DNA of 64,000 nucleotides from Chamaecyparis obtusa (Eukaryota > Streptophyta > Pinopsida > Cupressales > Cupressaceae). The position numbers were made by a program, and so were the translations under genes. Within the stretch, counting starts at the first letter, position 1, and the number at the start of each line of letters is the position of its first letter. Positions 46,691-56,605 of the stretch are shown here, piece after piece. The stretch is from the NCBI GenBank assembly GCA_027943335.1, contig BSBK01007858.1:373501-437500 (forward strand). The letters run 5' to 3'. The notes under the pieces were generated by a model. It saw nothing but the letters and a program-made list of their open reading frames with translations. It was not told where the DNA came from and made no database searches.

Positions 46691-47777
46691 TGTTGGCATT
46701 AAGCAGAATTGCCACTAGTGACAACACTTATTTGCATTCTGGATGTAAACCAAGCAGACAATGTAAACCGAGCAGACAGTGCAAACCGAGCAGACAGTGC
46801 AAACCGAGCAGACAGTGCAAACCGAGCAGACAATGCAAACCGAGCAGACAGTGCAAACCGAGCAAGTTAGTACAAACCGATCAGGACAATGTAAACCGAG
46901 TAACATCTTGTCTACCGAGTCACCAGTACTTACCGAGTTCAATACCTACCGAGTGATCAGTATGAACCGTGCCTTCACTTCTACCGAGTGCATGACGATG
47001 CCGAGTAATGCAGTGGATGCCGAGTATCAGAAAGTCACCGAGTCAGTTTGAAGGAACCGAGTAACCATATTTGGGCCGACTTAGTAGCACTTATGTTTAT
47101 TTGTCAAGCCGACTGTGTAATTGTAATTGTAATTAATTGTTTGAGACTTGTATATAAACAATATTGTAAAAAGATGAAAAATAATGAAGGAGAATATATG
47201 TGAAAGAGTAAGAAAGGCAGAAATAAGCGAATTGCAGAAGGCTTCAGAAGTATAAGGTTCAGCAAAGACAAATTCATCACAGAAGGTGATCAGTACATCA
47301 GCGAATCTCATTCAGCAATCCAGTTGCAAAGCAGAGATCTACTGTTTCATTCTAACAGGTGAATCAGTACTAAATCCTTTAACCGGGTAGACTTAACAGT
47401 CTTTGTATAAATCTCTTTACCGAGTGCATACTTCACTGTATGTTTGTAAATCCTTTAACAGGGTGGATTTAGCAATCCTTATTGCTCCTAACAGGGCAGA
47501 TCATCAGAAGTGATCAAATTGTAAGCCTTAACCGGCCAACTTTATTCTGCAGTATTAAAGCTTTGTGGGTTTCATCCCCACCCCAGTTTTACTTTCTTTT
47601 GGAAGGTTTCTGGGTAACCAAATCTTTGTGTCATTATTGTGAATGCTTTCAAGTTTCATGCTTTCTGTATGCAAAGGTTAAAAAGTAAAATACATGTTAA
47701 AATTAGAAGAAAATTTGGAGTTACTGATTCACCCCTCCCCTCTCAGTAACTTGGTTAATTCCTGAATATTTCCAACA
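46691..47777 (+). repeat. 5' LTR with TATA box
   Basis: TGTTGGCATT to TTCCAACA. TATATAAA at 47151-47158 is a good TATA box, so transcription should start near 47180. The many CCGAG words in the U3 part are unusual. Confidence 0.95.
46747..46854 (+). repeat. 18-base tandem array, six units (5' LTR)
   Basis: Six units of AAACCGAGCAGACAGTGC, the first with variant bases, followed by a broken unit AAACCGAGCAAG. It lies about 300-400 bases upstream of the TATA box. Confidence 0.95.
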
Positions 47778-47778
47778 A

Positions 47779-47791
47779 TTGGTATCAGAGC
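47779..47791 (+). other. Primer binding site, tRNA-Met type
   Basis: TTGGTATCAGAGC directly after the 5' LTR. Confidence 0.9.
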
Positions 47792-47843
47792 TGCATTGGT
47801 TCTCAAGACAAAGCTTAACTAGCTTGAGCAAAGATCCAGGACA

Positions 47844-49037
47844 ATGGAGGTATTCAAACTGAACAAGGTGATTGAAAATGAAAAGCTAGATCTGGAAATG
47901 GCCATAGCTAAACTCAAAGAAGCAAAAGAACATCTTTCCCAATCCCTAAGGAGAAGGAAGGAACTTGCAAATCAGATGAATGATCAGAATTACATTGAAT
48001 AAAAGATTGAAGATCTTCTTCCCTCAAATAACTCAGATGAAGCAAACAATGCTATCAAAGAACTCCTAGAAAAGAATGGGTCTCTGCAGGAAGAAGTGAG
48101 AAAATTGAAAAGAGAACAAGAACTACACTCTACAAGATTCTATGAGATCTTGGAACAAAGAAACAAGTTGAAAGATGAATTAGATGGAAGAAACATTGAA
48201 GTCCAAAACAAAACCCTTCAGCTAGAAAATCTAATTGATCAGATCTCTCATACAAATGAAGAAATTCTAAATCTAAGTTCAGAAGTAGAAAACACAAGAG
48301 AAGAACTAAGATCTGAAAAGGAAATCAATCTAAGATTGATGGATGACCTAAACGCTGAAAAACAAATCAATGAAGGAATGCTGAAAAGTCAAGAAGACTT
48401 GAATCAGCTGTATGAACGAAATCTTCATAGGCAAAAAAGAAAAGCAGGACTTGGATACAAAGAAGAAGGCGAATCCTCTAAGCAAGGTACTCAAAGAAAT
48501 CAAAAACCTACTTGTAATCATTGTGGTAAAATAGGACATACTTCAAACAAATGTTGGAACAATGAAAAAGCAGAATTCAATGGAAAATGTTATAGCTGCA
48601 ATCAACCCGGTCACAAAGCAAATGAATGCAGGGAAAAACCTAGATTCAGAGGTAATTGTCACAAGTGCAACAAACAAGGTCACAAGGCATCCGAGTGCAG
48701 ATCCAAGACATTTAATCCAGCAGAACAAATTGTGAGAGCAATGTTTGGATGGGACTACAACACCTGGTGTAGATGTCATTACTGTGGAGAATATGGACAC
48801 ATTGGCATGAATTGCATAAAACATCATCTAAGGAAAAGAGATACTACCATAAGATGCTTCAAATGCACTAAACTCGGTCACATAGCCAGAAACTGCATGA
48901 ATGCTAGTGAAATTGAAGAAGGAAAGAAGATTGAAGCAACTAAGGTCAGGAAACAGGTGAGACAAAAATGGATTCCTAAAGCTACCGAGCAATCCAGTCC
49001 AAGTAATGGAATGGATGGCTCTACCGACTCAAACTAA
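47844..49037 (+). pseudogene. ORF1: coiled coil plus five CCHC knuckles (Gag-like), one stop
   Basis: From the first ATG after the primer site (47844, MEVFKLNKVIENEKLDLEMA) the frame runs 397 codons with one TAA at codon 53 (48000). Residues 1-200 are almost wholly charged coiled coil. Then come CCHC knuckles CNHCGKIGHTSNKC, CYSCNQPGHKANEC, CHKCNKQGHKASEC, CHYCGEYGHIGMNC and CFKCTKLGHIARNC, all with complete ligands, and a basic tail. No capsid (retrotran_gag/UBN2) core precedes the knuckles, which is unusual for a Gag. It presumably binds element RNA and oligomerises through the coil. If the stop is real, translation could restart at a later ATG such as 48096. Confidence 0.75.
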
Positions 49038-49478
49038 ATTTCCAAGGAAGCACTGGAACTGTACTCTCATAGATCAATCTCAAGCAGTTCCAAAACTGAA
49101 ATTAAAAGAAAAGTCTAAATCAGCATGCAAGATGCAGTGAGATCACAGGGAGGTCAGTATAGTCTTCACCGAGCAAGGTCGGTATAGTCTTCACCGAGCA
49201 AGGTCGGTACCTATCTTTACCGAGTGAGGTTGGAGCATTATGAATTCTCGAGTTCACCGAGCTGCGAAGTCTTTTCCGAGCAATTAATTCTTAGTGGGTG
49301 ACAGTCTGTCAGAATTCCAACCCTAATTTGAAATGAGCATTAATGACAGTATTGTAAACAAAAAGCAAGTAATCGAACTCATTCTTCACCGCGAATCTTT
49401 AGCACTTTGAGAGCAGAAAACATCAAGGGCAACCCGGCGATTTAATACTTTTGCGAAAGGATTTTTCTGTGAGCTACC
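49038..49478 (+). other. Inter-ORF leader, CCGAG-rich
   Basis: A 440-base noncoding spacer with repeated 'cttcaccgagcaaggtcggt' (49163 and 49187). It ends in a good plant start context (CTACCATGGC). It looks like a 5' untranslated leader, so ORF2 may be made from a separate or spliced RNA. Confidence 0.45.
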
Positions 49479-52400
49479 ATGGCATCATCCAGCACTTCAG
49501 CGAAGAAAGGATCAGATATGTTAGTCCAAGGGGAGTGGAAAGCACCAGATTTTAAGATCGTGCCCGCAATTGCAGCAGCCCTAGATCCGAACGGAGCTCA
49601 ATCTCAGATTCCTCCTAAGGTACTGCTTATCAACGATATCCGTAATCATTTTAACTGTTCTATTCAAGAAATGGGAAACCTAGAACTAGACATTGTGCGT
49701 GAGGAACTATGTGTGGATGGTACTTTAAAACCCGAGCACAAACATCTGGAAGATAAGGGTTTAGTCCACATTGCACATCTTCCTCGAAACTTTCGAGATA
49801 AATGGGTTAGGTACATTCTCAGCCGAGTACATGATGGCAAGATTTGGCTTGAGCAACCTATTGAGATCATAAAGAAAATGATTCATCAAATCACCGGTCT
49901 TCCCATGTTGAACAAAGCGAAAACTACCAAAACCCTAGGTCGGACAGAACTAGAGAAGAAAACCCTAGCCGAGTGGGATGGTAGAGGCATGAAGGTTAGC
50001 AGCATTACTGACGTCGAACTGAAGTTTGGTACACATATTATTGCCCACAAGATTTACAGTTCTAGTCGACAGAACAGTGTCTCCTGTGAAGCTGTTGACC
50101 TAGCATACAAAGTGGTCAAAACAACTTGACATTTGACCTAGCAGACTTATTGTTGAAACAGTTTAACAAGAACATGGAAAGCATCAAAACTTCCAAAAAC
50201 AATCCATGTAAGTTTGGATCCTTGTTAGTCTGTTTATTCTTCTATGTTCAGAAATTCTTCCCTTCAAAAGGAAAAGTTGTATGGAGAAAAGATGTGCCAG
50301 TACTTTATGAAATAAATGAATACATTGCAGAAATGGGTGAAAACTTTGAAAGCATCATGGATAACTATTTTGAGTCCTTCAAAGAGAAAATGAATGACAG
50401 ATTCCGGATTCCACAGAAGTTGGTGGAAGATTACAAAGATGACATCTGTTTTATGGTAGATTGTGATAATGTGTATATTCAAGCAGTTAAACCGAGAACT
50501 GTATATGTAAAACCTCTTCCTTATGAGGTAAACATTGATGAAACCAAGAACATCATTGAAGCACTTCTAAATCAGCCTGTCAATCCCAAAGCCCCATATT
50601 TTGGAACATACGATGAAGCTAAGGTAAGAATTGAACTAAGCATAAAGCTTCCACAGGCGGTAAACAAAGGAAAGAAAAGGATAGCCAAAATGCAAATGAT
50701 AACCGAGGATAAAGAAGAAATAGGTGAAAAAGAAGAAGAAAAGGATGAGAAAATAGAGGAACCAGAACCTGCAAAGAAGAAAGGAAAAGTTTTTATCACT
50801 AAGGCATCTGTGCCTCCCACTGCTGTGTTTACAAGGAGAAATACAAAAGGCAAGGCAGACAAGGCAGAAAAGGCAGATAAAGACATAGTATTCAAAAGGC
50901 CTCCTCTAACCCTTCAAGAAAAGCTCAAACTCTTCAGAGATGGATCAGGATCTGGAGTAAGTAACATAAAATCCTTGAAATATGAAACCAGATCGGAAGC
51001 AGAACAGAAGGAAATAGAAGATGCTGTTGTTGAGAAGATGGGACAGTGGAAATACTCTCCTGAAGAAATTACCCCACAGATTCCAGCAGTTCTATTGAAT
51101 CCAATAAGAATGAGATGGAGCAATGCAAGGCAAACTGTGATAGACATATTTGATCAAAACCTGAGACAGTTGATGCCGAGCTTGAACAATGATGAAGTAA
51201 AGAAGGCACTAAAAGAAAATGAAAATAAAATGACATTGAAGTTCAATACTTGTTTGATTTTGATCAACAATATTGAATCGGTTGTGAAGGCTGCAAAAGC
51301 CACATGGAAGAACATATACCACCTTCACCAACCGAGCATTGAAACTGTAATAATAAAGGATATTGAAGATGACAGCGATGAACAAGAAGAAGATACCGAG
51401 GTAGATGATACTGTAAGGATAGCAGCAGAAGTCATTGCATCCCTTCCTACCTCTCTAGTGAAAATCTCTACATCCAGCCCAGAGACACCTTCAAGCATGG
51501 TTGTGACAACTTCCACATTTGTCCAATCATCCCTAGCAACATCAGAGGCAGCTACCATTTCTTCTACCGAGCTGCAGTCTCCTGTACCAGTAAGTTTTCC
51601 AGCTTTTGAATCTTCAAGTGTAAATATTTTAAGTTCTCCAGTAGAAAGTATACCAGTGTCAATAGCCAGCCCTACTTTATCTACTGTCACTACTACAAGA
51701 GCATTAAGTACAGTTAAGCCTAAGGCTCTACCGAGTATAAAATTTTTGGGTAAAAATATAGTTGAGGATATAGACCTAGACGAAGAGATAGAGATTCCTA
51801 CATTAGATTTTGCAAATCTCTCAGCAGACCAGATGCAGAATATAGGTGAGATCCTCCAAAGGAAAGCAAAACAAAAGAAGCTAAAAGAGGAAAGAGACAA
51901 GGAGTATCAAATCATCAAGGATGCTAAGGACATTTTGTCTGATGCATTAGGCATTAAAGTAGACTCCTCCCAGCATGTTTTGTTACAATTAGCAGAGGCA
52001 GTTGAGAAATACAATGAGGACTCATCCGGGACAGAAAAGTTAGTTGAAAGAGCCGAGAAGAGATTCAACAATAAAGTGCTTGAGCACATTGCTCAGCACA
52101 TAGCTATTAACCAAGTAGAATTGTCTTCAGTTTTGTCTAACATAGAGTCTATTTATTCGAATGCTACCTCTCTTTTGGCCAGACTATGCAATTTTGCCGA
52201 GTTCACAAAGGATGTTAAAGATAAAATGAATAAAATGGATGAGGATATGAAGATTAGCATACAGAAGCTGCAACTTGAACCAAGTTCAAGCTCTGCTCAT
52301 CACATGAAAATTTCACACCTATCTAATATGCAGTCTGATCTATTGAAAGAAGACTCAAGGATCCGGTCCACACTACTAGACATCCAACACATGATCCTTC

Positions 52401-52615
52401 CCATCATGAATACAATGTATAAGCACATTGAACATTCCAGAACATTGATTCATGACAATCAGTTCTCTATAGCAGATCACATGATTGAACTCTCTGCAGA
52501 AGTCCAAATTGCTATACAAACATGTAAAATTCTGCAAGAAAGTTGGGACAGAACCCTGGCACTAATAATGAAGGTACATTCTGATTTCTTATCAAATTTT
52601 GGATTCTCTCTGTAA
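49479..52615 (+). pseudogene. ORF2: unknown protein of about 1045 residues, one frameshift
   Basis: 49479-50129 (216 codons) and 50126-52615 (829 codons) are one reading frame broken by a single shift near 50126. The first part carries FRDKWVRYILSRVHDGKIWL and MIHQITGLPMLNK. The second has FGSLLVCLFFYVQKFFPSKG and FRIPQKLVEDYKDDICFMVD, then YIQAVKPRTVYVKPLPYEV and FGTYDEAKVRIEL. Next come a Lys/Glu-rich linker (50700-50800), a Ser/Thr/Pro-rich stretch (51440-51700) and a C-terminal helical region. The N-terminal block recurs in the relative at 58200-59461. I know of no enzyme motif in it. It occupies the place of pol but is not pol. A transported host gene or a structural/accessory protein are both possible. 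Confidence 0.7.
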
Positions 52616-52864
52616 ATAACTTGTATATGCACCTTTGGCATTATTGTCAAAAAGGGGGAGATATGTATAGAAGGAGAGATATGTATACTGTATAGATTTG
52701 TATAAGAAATAGTTAGCACATTGAAAGGGGGAGACAATGTATAAAGCCCTATATAAAGCCCTATAAAGACAAAATTTTGAAAAATCAAAATAAAACTCAG
52801 TATGATTCGTGTATATAAATTTTGGCCAATAAGTGTTTTTGTCACTAATGCCAAAGGGGGAGAT
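52616..52864 (+). other. 3' untranslated region and polypurine tract
   Basis: AAAGGGGGAGATTG (52853-52866) directly precedes the 3' LTR. Two more GGGGGAGA tracts occur at 52651 and 52724, which could serve as extra plus-strand primers. Confidence 0.75.
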
Positions 52865-53987
52865 TGTTGGCATTAAGCAGAATTGCCACTAGTGACAACA
52901 CTTATTTGCATTCTGGATGTAAACCGAGCAGACAATGTAAACCGAGCAGACAGTGCAAACCGAGCAGACAGTGCAAACCGAGCAGACAGTGCAAACTAAG
53001 CAGACAGTGCAAACCGAGCAGACAGTGCAAACCGAGCAGACAGTGCAAACCGAGCAGACAGTGCAAACCGAGCAAGTTAGTACAAACCGATCAGGACAAT
53101 GTAAACCGAGTAACATCTTGTCTACCGAGTCACTAGTACTTACCGAGTTCAATACCTACCGAGTGATCAGTATGAACCGTGCCTTCACTTCTACCGAGTG
53201 CATGACGATGCCGAGTAATGCAGTGGACGCCGAGTATCAGAAAGTCACCGAGTCAGTTTGAAGGAACCGAGTAACCATATTTGGGCCGACTTAGTAGCAC
53301 TTATGTTTATTTGTCAAGCCGACTGTGTAATTGTAATTGTAATTAATTGTTTGAGACTTGTATATAAACAATATTATAAAAAGATGAAAAATAATGAAGG
53401 AGAATATATGTGAAAGAGTAAGAAAGGCAGAAATAAGCGAATTGCAGAAGGCTTCAGAAGTATAAGGTTCAGCAAAGACAAATTCATCACAGAAGGTGAT
53501 CAGTACATCAACGAATCTCATTCAGCAATCCAGTTGCAAAGCAGAGATCTACTGTTTCATTCTAACAGGTGAATCAGTACTAAATCCTTTAACCGGGTAG
53601 ACTTAACAGTCTTTGTATAAATCTCTTTACCGAGTGCATACTTCACTGTATGTTTGTAAATCCTTTAACAGGGTGGATTTAGCAATCCTTATTGCTCCTA
53701 ACAGGGCAGATCATCAGAAGTTATCAAATTGTAAGCCTTAACCGGCCGACTTTATTCTGCAGTATTAAAGCTTTGTGGGTTTCATCCCCACCCCAGTTTT
53801 ACTTTCTTTTGGAAGGTTTCTGGGTAACCAAATCTTTGTGTCATTATTGTGAATGCTTTCAAGTTTCATGCTTTCTGTATGCAAAGGTTAAAAAGTAAAA
53901 TACATGTTAAAATTAGAAGAAAATTTGGAGTTACTGATTCACCCCTCCCCTCTCAGTAACTTGGTTAATTTCTGAATATTTCCAACA
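52865..53987 (+). repeat. 3' LTR
   Basis: Matches 46691-47777 apart from about ten base changes and two extra 18-base units. TATA box at 53361-53368. Confidence 0.95.
52921..53064 (+). repeat. 18-base tandem array, eight units (3' LTR)
   Basis: Eight units against six in the 5' LTR. The 36-base difference accounts for the whole length difference between the LTRs. Confidence 0.95.
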
Positions 53988-56605
53988 TTTAGGGGAGTTC
54001 AATAAATGTTTTGGAAGACTTAGAGGAACTATTAGCATGACTGTTCCTTCATCTACAGCAAGTTAGACTGAATTTGCTAAGTTTTTCCTTTGTTTTGAAG
54101 TGTATTTTGTAATCTATTTCCTTTCCATGGACCCAAAGACCTAGGACCCATGGAAAAATGATACTAACAATGTATTATACAATTCTAATGTTCTTGACTT
54201 GCAGATATTTGAGAAAGTAAAGAGAACACTGGCTATGTTTAATGTTAACTATTCTTGCACAATCCACTCATACAACAGTGAAATGCTATGTGATTGACAA
54301 TTTCATACAACTGGTCCTTTGGAGTGTATTAAATAGAATAGAATTTTCAGCATATTATTATCATTCTATTTGTTTGTTGTAAACATGTCATTGGTTCAGT
54401 TTTAATCTACTGGTGTCATGCCCTAGCCCATGCTTTATCTCCATCATTTGATGTTATTCACTATTTTGAAATGTTGACTATGGTTATCAAATGGAAAAAA
54501 TAGAAAAAAAAAAATTGTATACGAATTTTTTTTTACAAAACTAAACCAATGGCATGTTTACAACAAAGAAATAGAATTATAATAATATGCTAAAAATTCT
54601 ATTTTGTTTAATACACGCCAAAGGACCAGTTGTATGAAATTGTCAATCACATAGCATTTCACTGTTGTATGAGTGGATTGTGCAGGAACAGTTAACATTA
54701 AACAAGGAGCAAACTCCTCAACACATCTTGGAAACCATTGAATTCAATAATAAATGAAACCTAACACCAACACTATTCCTTCCATTCACTTCTACCAAGA
54801 ATTCCAGCACAAGCAAAAGCTATTCCAAACTTCAAGTACAAGCTATTCCAAACTTCAAGTAAAATAAGAAATATGCTATATCAAATCATTCATATTCATA
54901 GTAACCATTCAAAGGATCATTTTGTCAATGAACCCTCTGACTGTACCCCTACGGCAGAGAAAGGAAACCTCAAAATAGAGAAAGGAAACTTAGTAAAACC
55001 AGTCTATGCCATTGTTTGTGAGGGTGCAGTCATTATAAGTTCCTCTTAAACCTCTCCAAACATGTAAGAATGTCTTTAAATACTTCATTGATCTCTTCTA
55101 AACATTAATGCATGGACAGTCAAACCAGTAGTCTCCAAAGAATTCAATAAGTGAATATGAATGTTTGAAAACTTTCCTCTCAACTTTCTCAACCACTCCT
55201 AATTAGTTAGAGGGATTAGTTGAGTGTTTAGACACTAAAACTTCTTAAACATACTTTATCTGATATGATGAATTGTAATATCAACAAACGTGAATCCAAA
55301 CATTTGAAAACAGTTTGGAATAGCTTGTACTTGAAGTTTGGAATAGCTTGTGCTTGTGCTGAAATTCTTGGTAGAAGTGAATGGAAGGAATAGTGTTGGT
55401 GTTAGGTTTCATTTATTATTGAATTCAATGGTTTCCAAGATGTGTTGAGGAGTTTTCTCCTTGTTTAATGTTAATTGTTCCTACACAATCCACTCATAAA
55501 ATAGTGAAATGCTATGTGGAAGGGATGGTTGATAGTGTTCCTTGGGGGAAGGGGGATTGTGAAAGACTTGTTATCATTGTATTGTGTATTTCCAATATGT
55601 TTGGATGTAGGGCAGACCAGGAGAGTGAAGGATCACTCATTGATTGCATGATAACCCAGTTTTGAAGGGTCACTGGTTGAGGGGACAGTCAAGGTCCAGA
55701 TGATTGGGCCATTGGAGGACCCTAGTTCTTTGTATTAATTGCTATTCAAATTAGATGCATGGATTTCTTGTGAATTATCAACTGCTATGTATCCTGCAAC
55801 TGGACCTGTAAATCTGCATATACTTCTCTAGGGTTGTAAGCCACTTAGGGATCAAAATAGAGAAACTAAATAAAAATCGTTCTTTGTCCTATTTCCTTTT
55901 AGCAAAGTCTCAACTATTAATGATACAATACATTTGATGCCCTAAGCTATCAATACAAATGGTGCCTAGCTAGAAGCTCACGGGCTGTCCATTCGATAAC
56001 CACAGTCAACATTTCAAAAAAATAGATATCCTTGAGCACAAGCACCAATAACATCAAATAATGGAGTTAAAGCACAGGCTAGGCAACGACACCAGTAGAA
56101 TGCGGTCATTTCAGTGACAACAATATACAATAGCATCATTAAACACATATGCTAGTAATATCAACAACTGTGAATCCAAACATTTGAATACAGTGAATCG
56201 ATATCCTTGAGCACAAGCACCAATAACATCAAATAATAGAGATAAAGCACTGGCTAGGGCATGACACCAGTAGAATGCGGTCATTTCAGAGAGCAACTCC
56301 CTCAACAATAAAATGAAATGCATTCGAATATGATGCAAGAGGCTCGAAAGATGAAGAAATCACATACCTTCTCCCGCGCTCAGCTGTTGCTCCTTTTCTC
56401 CTGATCTCCAATCGAAATAAAAATGATGAGGTTGTTTCACTTTTTTTTTGAATGTATACCCCGAATCTGTCAGAATTCCGATGGTCAATTAAACACCCAT
56501 TGAAATATCGACATCATCAGGGCCTATTAAAAAAAAAAAAAACACCAAATTCGTAAGAAAAAGTTACCCATCGGAAACTTCTATCGAAATTTGGCCTCAA
56601 ATGTA
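53988..56605. repeat. Composite dispersed repeat family, right copy
   Basis: Same modules as 17631-20600, mainly inverted: 54530-55160 corresponds to 17630-18780 and 18990-19090, and 55450-56605 to 20590-19380. The junction at about 56605 cuts into the ORF2 of the minus-strand LTR element. One frame here (55468-55665) is a shared repeat frame without recognised function. Confidence 0.7.
56010..56440 (-). pseudogene. Recurring unknown reading frame, minus-strand copies
   Basis: 56111-56338 gives MHFILLLRELLSEMTAFYWC, FDVIGACAQGY, FTVFKCLDSQLLILLAYVF and IVYCCH. A partial second copy follows at 56010-56104 (EMTAFYWCRCLACALTPLF). This copy has no stop in 75 codons, unlike the copy at 19703. The splice donor-like GTATGT and GA-rich leader are conserved too (56365-56400). 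Confidence 0.4.

Larger units (their letters stand above)
46691..53987 (+). mobile_element. Complete, young, pol-less LTR element with two ORFs
   Basis: Flanked by TTTAG (46686-46690 and 53988-53992). It has LTRs of 1087 and 1123 bases, tRNA-Met primer site, ORF1 (coiled coil and five CCHC knuckles), ORF2 (about 1045 residues, unknown) and polypurine tract. No protease, RT or integrase can be seen anywhere in 47.8-52.9 kb. LTRs differ by about ten substitutions and two 18-base units, so insertion is fairly recent. LTR ends (TGTTGG, TCCAACA, C-rich box) resemble SIRE-type copia, which may supply enzymes. A decayed relative lies at 56606-62190. Confidence 0.9.

Noticed and set aside
46690..47051. 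Repeat-rich frames in the LTRs (CKPSRQ, QTEQTV and antisense CSVCTV), also at 52864-53261
   Set aside because: They are readings of the 18-base minisatellite in all frames, and it lies in the LTR U3 region.
47081..47311. 76-codon minus-strand frame in the LTR, repeated at 53291
   Set aside because: It is present twice only because the LTR is duplicated. It overlaps the TATA box and transcription start region.
50264..52089. Antisense frames of 60-191 codons under ORF2
   Set aside because: They are shadows of the long plus-strand frame and have no motifs or conservation in the relative.
46747..53064. Regular 18-base arrays as a CRISPR-like array
   Set aside because: Units are contiguous without unique spacers, and the context is a plant LTR.
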